In this document: positions 58,294 to 64,000 of the stretch, one piece after another | How positions within the stretch are numbered: position 1 is the stretch's first letter | Layout of the letters: each line of letters opens with the position of its first letter | Assembly (NCBI RefSeq): GCF_001687545.1 | Contig: NZ_CP016545.1 | Span: 1,721,001-1,785,000 of the forward strand | DNA length: 64,000 nt | Origin: Paraurantiacibacter namhicola | GTDB lineage: Bacteria > Pseudomonadota > Alphaproteobacteria > Sphingomonadales > Sphingomonadaceae | Direction of reading: 5' to 3' | Made by a program: the position numbers and the translations under genes | The notes under the pieces: generated by a model | What the model was told of the DNA's origin: nothing | The model's database searches: none | The model's input: the letters and a program-made list of their open reading frames with translations, nothing else

Positions 58294-59282
58294 GCCAGCT
58301 TCCCGACACCGCCCGCCACCTGACCGAGGAGGAGGCGGAGGAGACATTCGGCCGCATCCTGGATGGCGAAACGAGCGAAGAGGCCATCGCCGACTTCCTG
58401 ACCGGCCTTTCCGATCGCGGCGAGACTTCCGACGAGATCGCCGGTGCCGCCCGCGCCCTGCGCGCGCGCCTGATCCCGGTCGCTGCGCCGGAAAACGCCA
58501 TCGACGTGTGCGGCACGGGCGGCGACGGGCACCATACCCTCAACGTCTCCACCGCTGTCGGGCTGGTCGTGGCCGCGTGCGGCGTGCCGGTGGCGCGGCA
58601 TGGCAACCGTGCGGTCAGCTCGCTGGCGGGCGTGGCCGATACGCTGGAGGTGCTGGGCCTCAACATGGAAGCCGCCGGCCGGACGGCGGAAAAGACGCTG
58701 AACGAGATCGGCATCTGCTTCCTCTTCGCGCCCAACCACCACCCGGCGATGCGCCGCATCCAGCCCATCCGCAAGAAACTGGGCCGCCGCACCATCTTCA
58801 ACCTGATGGGCCCGCTGTCCAATCCAGCCCGCGTGCGCCGCCAGCTGATCGGCATCGCGCGGCCGGCCTATGTGCCGATCTATGCCGGAGCCATGGCGCG
58901 GCTGGGGACCGAACGCACGCTGATCGTGTCTGGCGATGAAGGCCTGGATGAACTGAGCCTGGCAGCCGGAAACGAAATGGCCGAAGTGACGGGCCGCGAT
59001 TTCGAGATGCAGCGCCTCAACGCAAAGCAGGCTGGGCTCGAAAACGCGCCGGTCGAGGCCATTCGCGGCGGCGATGCAGCACACAATGCGAAGGCGCTGG
59101 AAGCCCTGCTGATGGGCGCGCCCGGGCCCTATCGCGATGCCGTCCTGCTCAATTCCGCCGCTGCCCTGCGCGTGGCGGGCGAAGTGGACAGCTGGGAAGA
59201 GGGCGTGGAGGAAGCGGGCGAAGCCATCGACAAGGGGCTCGCCAAGGGCATTCTCGACTGCTGGATAAAGGCGGCAAAATAG
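58290..59282 (+). CDS. trpD: Anthranilate phosphoribosyltransferase
   Basis: A 330-residue enzyme that adds phosphoribose to anthranilate. The PRPP motif [18 protein letters not shown] and the HGNRAVSS motif are present, together with MGPLSNPA and GDEGLDELS. Third trp gene; separated from trpC by a palindromic repeat. Confidence 0.96.
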   Translation: MSQLPDTARHLTEEEAEETFGRILDGETSEEAIADFLTGLSDRGETSDEIAGAARALRARLIPVAAPENAIDVCGTGGDGHHTLNVSTAVGLVVAACGVPVARHGNRAVSSLAGVADTLEVLGLNMEAAGRTAEKTLNEIGICFLFAPNHHPAMRRIQPIRKKLGRRTIFNLMGPLSNPARVRRQLIGIARPAYVPIYAGAMARLGTERTLIVSGDEGLDELSLAAGNEMAEVTGRDFEMQRLNAKQAGLENAPVEAIRGGDAAHNAKALEALLMGAPGPYRDAVLLNSAAALRVAGEVDSWEEGVEEAGEAIDKGLAKGILDCWIKAAK

Positions 59283-59297
59283 CGCGCTTGCCATCAA

Positions 59298-59388
59298 CCG
59301 TTCGCCCTGAGCTTGTCGAAGGGCCGTCCTTCCTTGTAGCGCAGCGCTTAAAGAAAAAGGGGGGCTTCGACAGGCTCAGCCCGAACGG
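59298..59388. repeat. Palindromic repeat, family A, between trpD and trpC
   Basis: CCGTTCGCCCTGAGCTTGTC... (59298-59321) and its near complement ...GGCTCAGCCCGAACGG (59365-59388) pair in 22 of 24 positions. The core CTGAGCYTGTCGAAG is shared with the glyQ-glyS repeat at 15024-15089. The 43-bp loop contains AAAGAAAAAGGGG. It may alter trpC expression. Confidence 0.88.
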
Positions 59389-59408
59389 ACATTTAGCCTT
59401 GGGAAAAT

Positions 59409-60200
59409 ATGGATAAACTCGCCGAGATCTGCGCCACCAAGCGCGAGGAAGTCGCCGCGCGCAAGACGGGCGCGACCATTGCCGATCTGGACGCACGCGC
59501 CGCCGAGCTTTCCAGCCCGCCGCGCGGATTCGAGGCGGCATTGCGCCGCGCCTCGGCGGACGGCTTCGGCCTGATTGCAGAGATCAAGAAAGCCTCTCCC
59601 AGCAAGGGCCTGATCCGCGCGGACTTTCGCCCGCACAAGCACGCGATGGATTATGCCGCAGGCGGCGCGGCCTGCCTCTCCGTCCTGACCGACGCGCCTT
59701 ATTTCCAGGGTCATGAGGATTACCTGATGGATGCCCGCGCCAGCTGCGAACTGCCGGTGCTGCGCAAGGACTTCATGGTCGATCCCTGGCAGGTGGCCGA
59801 AGCCCGCGCCATCGGGGCCGACGCCATCCTGATCATCGTCGCCGCGCTGGAGGATGCGCAGATGGCGGCGATCGAACAGGCTGCCCATGAACGCGGCATG
59901 GATGTCCTGGTGGAGGTGCATGACGAGGCGGAGATGGAGCGCGCCCACGTGCTCAAATCCCGGCTGGTCGGCGTGAACAACCGCAATTTGAAGACCTTCA
60001 CTACGGACCTGGCCACCACGGAACGCCTCGCCCCGCTCGCACCGGAAGGCGCGCTGCTGGTGGGGGAAAGCGGCATCAACACGCACGCCGATTGCCAGCG
60101 GCTGGCCCGCGCTGGCGTACGAACCTTCCTGGTGGGCGAAAGCCTGATGCGCGCCGACGATGTCGAGGCCGCGACCCGAACGCTCCTGACTGGAGGATAA
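59409..60200 (+). CDS. trpC: Indole-3-glycerol phosphate synthase
   Basis: A 263-residue TIM-barrel enzyme that closes the indole ring. Signatures are [36 protein letters not shown] and GESGINT. Fourth trp gene of the window; trpF, trpB and trpA are elsewhere. Confidence 0.96.
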   Translation: MDKLAEICATKREEVAARKTGATIADLDARAAELSSPPRGFEAALRRASADGFGLIAEIKKASPSKGLIRADFRPHKHAMDYAAGGAACLSVLTDAPYFQGHEDYLMDARASCELPVLRKDFMVDPWQVAEARAIGADAILIIVAALEDAQMAAIEQAAHERGMDVLVEVHDEAEMERAHVLKSRLVGVNNRNLKTFTTDLATTERLAPLAPEGALLVGESGINTHADCQRLARAGVRTFLVGESLMRADDVEAATRTLLTGG

Positions 60201-60203
60201 GCC

Positions 60204-60575
60204 TTGCACCTGCACCACGATCCCGCTGCGCCTGCAGCCAGCGAAATTGCCTTCGATGATTTCCTGAAGGTCGACATCCGTATCGGCACCATCGTCGAGG
60301 CGGAGGAGTTTCCCGAGGCCCGCAAGCCTGCCTACAGGCTGCTGATCGATTTCGGACCGGGCATCGGCCAGAAGAAGAGCAGCGCGCAGATAGTGGCGAA
60401 TTATGCGCTGGAAGACCTGCGCGGCCGCAAGGTCGCCGCTGTGGTCAACTTCCCGCCGCGCCAGATTGGCCCGGTGCGATCCGAAGTGCTGACCGTCGGC
60501 TTCCCGGATGAGGCGGGCGAGGTCGTGCTGTTTACGCCGGACAAGGACGTGCCGGACGGCGCGCGGCTGTTCTGA
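60204..60575 (+). CDS. CsaA-like tRNA-binding domain protein
   Basis: A 123-residue stand-alone EMAP/Arc1-type tRNA-binding domain, like the export chaperone CsaA. Core segments are DFLKVDIRIGTIVEAEEFPEARKPAY, KKSSAQIVANY and GRKVAAVVNFPPRQIGPVRSEVLTVGF. The start is TTG with GGAGGA 6 bases upstream, only 3 bp after trpC; no ATG is available before the conserved fold. Role: RNA binding or chaperone. Confidence 0.88.
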   Translation: MHLHHDPAAPAASEIAFDDFLKVDIRIGTIVEAEEFPEARKPAYRLLIDFGPGIGQKKSSAQIVANYALEDLRGRKVAAVVNFPPRQIGPVRSEVLTVGFPDEAGEVVLFTPDKDVPDGARLF

Positions 60576-60584
60576 AGCGGTTTC

Positions 60585-60668
60585 CTACCGGCTGCGCAGC
60601 GTGCATATCGGCCAGATGATGAAACCCTCGCCCAATGCCTGCCCCTGCCATTTCCAGGCGCTAAACAT
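60585..60668 (-). CDS. Possible 27-residue peptide, doubtful
   Basis: Between the csaA-like gene and moaC, the minus strand holds a short frame rich in tryptophan (3 of 27) beginning [23 protein letters not shown] touches the ATG directly, too close for a good ribosome site. It may be chance. Recorded because the gap otherwise holds no gene. Confidence 0.2.
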   Translation of the reverse strand: MFSAWKWQGQALGEGFIIWPICTLRSR

Positions 60669-60694
60669 CCTCGCGGATTTTGCACGCAGGACAC

Positions 60695-60712
60695 TGTAAC
60701 ACCTGTAACACC
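60695..60712. repeat. Tandem TGTAACACC before moaC
   Basis: Two direct copies of TGTAACACC abut each other, 23 bp before the moaC start. They may be a regulator site or part of the leader. No known motif is assigned. Confidence 0.5.
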
Positions 60713-60734
60713 TTTCAGCTTCAGAGGCCCTTCG

Positions 60735-61205
60735 ATGAACAGACTGACGCATCTCGACGAATCGGGCGCGGCCCGCATGGTCGATGTCGGGGGCAAGACG
60801 GCAAACGCCCGCTCCGCCACCGCCGAGGGGCGCATCGCCATGTCGACTGCCACATTGCAGGCCGTGCGCGATGGCAGCGGCCCGAAGGGTGACGTGCTGG
60901 CCGCCGCGCGCATCGCGGGCATCATGGCCGCCAAGCGCACGGGCGAGCTGATCCCGCTCTGCCACCCGCTCGCGCTAGAGACGGTCAGCGTGGACTTCGC
61001 CTTCGACGAAAGCGCGATCCGCGTCACCGCCCGCGCGGCGCTGACAGGCAAGACAGGCGTGGAGATGGAGGCGCTCGTCGCCGCCAGCGTGGCCCTGCTG
61101 ACTATCTACGACATGGCCAAGGCCCTGGAGAAAGGCATGGTCATCGAACAGGTCCGCCTGCTGGAGAAGACCGGCGGCAAGAGCGGGGACTGGCACGCGA
61201 CATGA
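60735..61205 (+). CDS. moaC: Cyclic pyranopterin monophosphate synthase MoaC
   Basis: A 156-residue enzyme of molybdenum cofactor synthesis. Conserved motifs are [28 protein letters not shown] and [20 protein letters not shown]. It overlaps moeA as ATGA, so both are co-translated. Confidence 0.96.
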   Translation: MNRLTHLDESGAARMVDVGGKTANARSATAEGRIAMSTATLQAVRDGSGPKGDVLAAARIAGIMAAKRTGELIPLCHPLALETVSVDFAFDESAIRVTARAALTGKTGVEMEALVAASVALLTIYDMAKALEKGMVIEQVRLLEKTGGKSGDWHAT

Positions 61206-62398
61206 GCATGCTGTCGCTGGAAGAGGCGCTCGCAAGGCTGCTGGACGGCGTCACGCCTCTGGGCAGCGAGCAGGTTGCGGTGGAGGCGGCGCTGGGCCGC
61301 TACCTCGCCGCTCCGCTGCTGGCGCGGCGTACTCAGCCTGCCGCGGACCTCTCCGCCATGGACGGCTATGCCATGGGCGCAGGCGGCCTGGCCGGGCCAT
61401 GGCGCGTGGTGGGGGAAAGTCGCTGCGGCCATCCCTTCGGCGGCTCGCTGGTGGATGGCGAGGCGGTGCGCATCTCCACCGGCGCGCTGATGCCTTCAGG
61501 GGCTGGTGCCGTGCTGTTGCAGGAGAACGCAGCCCGCGATGGCGATGCCCTGTCGCTGAACGGGGAAGGCGAGCCAACGCCGCGCCACATCCGCCGCGAG
61601 GGCTTCGACTTCGCCTCGGGCGAGACCGTGCTGGAAGCAGGCACCCGCATTGGCGCGGCCCAGCTCGCGCTCGCCATGTCGGCCGGGCATGGCACGCTGG
61701 CGGTTGGCAAACGCCCGTCCGTCGCCGTGATCGACAGCGGGGAGGAACTGGTCAGCGACCCGGAAGCCGCTGGCGAGCATCAGCTCCCCGCCTCGAACGG
61801 CGCGATGGTGGAAGCAATGGTGCGCGGCCATGCGAGCGAGGTCAGCCGGCTCGGTCCCGTCAAGGACAGCATGGAGGCGCTGCTGGGCGCGCTCGACCGT
61901 GCCGGCGATGCCGATGTCGTCGTGACCAGCGGCGGTGCCTCGGTGGGTGATCACGACCTGGTGAAACCGGCGCTGGAGCGTTTGGGCGCGGAGGTCAACT
62001 TCTGGCGCGTAGCGATCCGTCCGGGAAAGCCGCTGATGCTGGCGCGCAAGGGCAAGACGACTGTCGTCGGCCTGCCGGGTAATCCGGTGTCCGCCTATGT
62101 CACGGCCGTCCTGTTCGTGATGCCGCTCCTGCGTGCGCTGGGAGGAGCCAGCGATCCCCGAATGCAGACAATGGCGATGCCGCTTGCCGCGCCGATGCCG
62201 GAAGGCGGGCCGAGGATGGAGTTCCACCGCGCCGTGCTGGACGAGGCTGGAGCCGCACCTATCGCCGAGCGTGACAGCAGCGCCCTTCGCGCCCTCGCAA
62301 CGGCGCAGGCGCTCATCATCCGGCCCGCAGGATGCCCTGCATCACGGGCTGGCGACATCGTGCAGGTCTGTTGCCTCGAAAATGGCGGAATCGCTTGA
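61202..62398 (+). CDS. moeA: Molybdopterin molybdenumtransferase MoeA
   Basis: A 398-residue enzyme that inserts molybdate into adenylated molybdopterin. Motifs are SAMDGYAM near residue 55, [13 protein letters not shown], and [12 protein letters not shown]. Length is typical. Last gene of the trp-moa stretch before lexA. Confidence 0.95.
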   Translation: MSMLSLEEALARLLDGVTPLGSEQVAVEAALGRYLAAPLLARRTQPAADLSAMDGYAMGAGGLAGPWRVVGESRCGHPFGGSLVDGEAVRISTGALMPSGAGAVLLQENAARDGDALSLNGEGEPTPRHIRREGFDFASGETVLEAGTRIGAAQLALAMSAGHGTLAVGKRPSVAVIDSGEELVSDPEAAGEHQLPASNGAMVEAMVRGHASEVSRLGPVKDSMEALLGALDRAGDADVVVTSGGASVGDHDLVKPALERLGAEVNFWRVAIRPGKPLMLARKGKTTVVGLPGNPVSAYVTAVLFVMPLLRALGGASDPRMQTMAMPLAAPMPEGGPRMEFHRAVLDEAGAAPIAERDSSALRALATAQALIIRPAGCPASRAGDIVQVCCLENGGIA

Positions 62399-62422
62399 CG
62401 CACTGATGAATGTTGCTTAATC

Positions 62423-62437
62423 GTTCCCTGTCCGTTC
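62423..62437 (+). promoter_or_regulatory. SOS box (LexA operator)
   Basis: GTTC-CCTGTCC-GTTC matches the alphaproteobacterial LexA operator GTTC-N7-GTTC exactly. It lies 50 bp before the lexA start, giving autorepression. Confidence 0.9.
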
Positions 62438-62486
62438 ACCAATCGACCCACTCGGGTTGACGTGTCCGCTGCAAGGAGGCCTTGGC

Positions 62487-63173
62487 ATGCTCACAGCCAA
62501 GCAACACGAATTGCTCCAGTTCATCCAGCGCCGCCTGGAAGAATCCGGAATCTCCCCGTCTTTCGAGGAAATGAAGGAAGCGCTGGACCTGAAATCCAAG
62601 TCCGGCGTCCACCGCCTGATTTCCGCCCTTGAAGAACGCGGCTTCATTCGCCGCCTGCCGAACCGCGCCCGTGCACTCGAAGTGCTGCGCGAGCCGGAAG
62701 ATGTGAATGCCGGCGGTCGCAAGACGCCGACCAGCAACGACAATGTCGTCGAGTTCAAGGCTCCGGCGGCGGCTCCGGCTCCCGCCAACGACGTGGTCGA
62801 GATCCCTCTGCATGGCCGCATTGCTGCCGGTGCGCCGATCGAGGCCTTCGAAGATCACCAGAGCCTGCCCGTCCCCGCCGCCCTGCTGGGCGCAGGTGAA
62901 CATTACGCGCTCGAAGTTTCAGGCGATTCGATGATCGAGGCCGGCATCTTCGATGGCGACTTCGCCCTAGTCCGCAAGACCGACACCGCGCGCGATGGCG
63001 AAATCGTGGTCGCGCTGGTGCGCGGCGAGGAAGCCACGCTCAAATACCTGCGCCGCGACAGCGGGCAGGTGGTGCTGGACCCCGCGAACGCAAGCTATGA
63101 GCCGCAGATCTACAGCCAGAACGAAGTGCAGGTTCAGGGCAAGCTCGCAGGGCTGCTCCGCCGCTACCACTGA
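62487..63173 (+). CDS. lexA: LexA repressor
   Basis: The 228-residue SOS repressor. The winged-helix DNA-binding domain covers residues 1-70. The self-cleavage site is A114-G115 in RIAAGAP; the catalytic dyad is S148 (SGDSM) and K186 (ATLKYL). The ATG at 62487 has a strong AAGGAGG upstream; the frame to 62457 is not conserved. An SOS box lies upstream. Confidence 0.97.
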   Translation: MLTAKQHELLQFIQRRLEESGISPSFEEMKEALDLKSKSGVHRLISALEERGFIRRLPNRARALEVLREPEDVNAGGRKTPTSNDNVVEFKAPAAAPAPANDVVEIPLHGRIAAGAPIEAFEDHQSLPVPAALLGAGEHYALEVSGDSMIEAGIFDGDFALVRKTDTARDGEIVVALVRGEEATLKYLRRDSGQVVLDPANASYEPQIYSQNEVQVQGKLAGLLRRYH

Positions 63174-63202
63174 TCCGGCATTTCGCCGCAGTTTGAGGCT
63201 GT

Positions 63203-63247
63203 GGGCGGCGCAGGACCGGACTTGCTCCGCTGTGCCTAGCGCCGCCC
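63203..63247. terminator. Inverted repeat between convergent lexA and comEC
   Basis: GGGCGGCGC (63203-63211) and GCGCCGCCC (63239-63247) are perfect 9-bp complements with a 27-nt spacer, overlapping the end of the comEC-like gene. No T tract follows. A weak candidate for termination. Confidence 0.35.
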
Positions 63248-64000
63248 CCGGTCGCCCCACCAGCCATGTTCGCCCTGGCTTTGCGCAACCGTGGTGACCC
63301 GCGCATCCTCGCCGTCCAGCACGATGGCGAGGCCGCCACTTTCGGACAGCATACGCATATCCGCCTTCAATACACGCGGCTCGCATGTGCGCGGCAGCCA
63401 GCGCTCGGAAATGACGATGTCCGATCGTTCGCAGGCCGCGGCAAGGTCTCGCTCGGCAATCAGTTCACGACTCCGGCTGATCAGGACCTGCCAGGTGCGA
63501 CCGTCTCGCTCTACGCCGATCACGCAGAAGTCCGGGCTGCACCGCGCACCGGGCCAGTCTGCCAGCGGCACGGCTTCGCCCTGCACGCCCGCAAGCTCCA
63601 TCAGATTGCCGCGCGCATAGCTTGACCGGCTGTCCCGGAGCACCAGCAGCCGCTCGTCCTCCCCGGTGATACCGACATGCCGCCCGTCGCCTGAAACCAG
63701 CAGGTCCGGAACGGGCGTCGCAATCATCATCGCGGTGGCGACTGCCGCGGGCACAAAGCCCAGCAGTCTCGCCCTCCCTCGCCAGAGCGCCAGCCACAAT
63801 CCTCCCGCCACGAACAGCGCGAAGGCGGCATTGCCCATATGCGGCATCAGCTTGACCGCGCCCGGCTGCGCCGAAACCGTGTGCGCTATGCCCAGCAGCA
63901 GGTCGAGCGTCTGCCCTGCAAGCCACCACGCCGGTGCGCCCAGCCCGAACAGGTCCAGGAACAGCGCCAGCGCGATCAGCGGCATGGACAGGAATGTCAC
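63236..64000 (-). CDS. ComEC/Rec2-like protein, C-terminal part (cut by window edge)
   Basis: The visible 254 residues form the C-terminal part of a longer protein; the frame is open to the right edge. The first part has three or more membrane spans (LIALALFLDLFGLG, AAFALFVAGGLWLALW, LLGFVPAAVATAMMI). The rest is soluble: HVGITGEDERLLVLRDSRSSYARGNLMELAG. ComEC forms the DNA channel for natural transformation; the beta-lactamase-like domain motifs are degenerate here. Convergent with lexA, the usual arrangement in alphaproteobacteria. comF also lies in the window. Confidence 0.8.
   Translation of the reverse strand: MTFLSMPLIALALFLDLFGLGAPAWWLAGQTLDLLLGIAHTVSAQPGAVKLMPHMGNAAFALFVAGGLWLALWRGRARLLGFVPAAVATAMMIATPVPDLLVSGDGRHVGITGEDERLLVLRDSRSSYARGNLMELAGVQGEAVPLADWPGARCSPDFCVIGVERDGRTWQVLISRSRELIAERDLAAACERSDIVISERWLPRTCEPRVLKADMRMLSESGGLAIVLDGEDARVTTVAQSQGEHGWWGDRGRR

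Overview
The window is high-GC chromosomal DNA of an alphaproteobacterium, most likely a sphingomonad of the Erythrobacteraceae type. The evidence is an alphaproteobacterial SOS box (GTTC-N7-GTTC) in front of lexA, a pdhA / lipoyl-pdhB pair, a cytochrome c maturation operon, many ATGA or GTGA gene overlaps, and palindromic REP-like repeats of the kind scattered through sphingomonad genomes. Most genes are core metabolism and information processing. I see no prophage, transposase, plasmid module or CRISPR array.

Layout. 1-10 kb: a secreted protein, a serine beta-lactamase-like hydrolase, a NamZ-type (DUF1343) hydrolase with a DOMON-like partner, tyrS, a PilZ protein, an MFS exporter joined to cysK, hisI, a candidate 6S RNA with a strong terminator, comF and a methyltransferase. 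10-22 kb: ppdK, glyS-glyQ, a small regulated membrane-protein operon (48-aa peptide, XRE regulator, 73-aa and 222-aa membrane proteins, TraB/GumN protein), rplY, pth and ychF. 22-32 kb: a TPR secreted protein divergent from gyrA, an orphan B12-binding radical SAM enzyme, a Sel1 protein, a YhhN protein divergent from trmFO, an EF-hand protein and a squalene/phytoene-synthase-like protein. 32-38 kb: six Tad-type pseudopilin/TadG-like genes in two consecutive three-gene sets. 38-46 kb: pdhB, pdhA, ftsB-like, then ccmCDEFGHI. 46-52 kb: tRNA-Arg(CCT) plus a truncated copy, a DUF1178 protein, nitrilase-like, glutaredoxin, hsp20, pyrG, secG and tpiA. 52-64 kb: ppiD, trpE, three unrelated genes, trpG, trpD, trpC, csaA-like, moaC, moeA, lexA, and the C-terminal part of a ComEC-like protein that runs off the right edge.

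How the parts work together. ccmC to ccmI cover haem delivery and cytochrome c assembly, but ccmA and ccmB are not here. trpE, G, D and C give the early tryptophan pathway. moaC and moeA make molybdenum cofactor. pdhA and pdhB form the E1 of pyruvate dehydrogenase, with the E2 and E3 genes elsewhere. The two Tad-like sets look like minor pilins and TadG-type envelope proteins, without the secretion ATPase or the major pilin.

Points of most interest are a ccmH gene whose N-terminal codons lie inside a palindromic repeat, the candidate 6S RNA, a heat-shock promoter with a ROSE-like RNA thermometer in front of hsp20, the truncated tRNA-Arg copy, the small XRE-regulated membrane operon and the duplicated Tad-like triads. 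I did not find a clearly new defence or mobile system.
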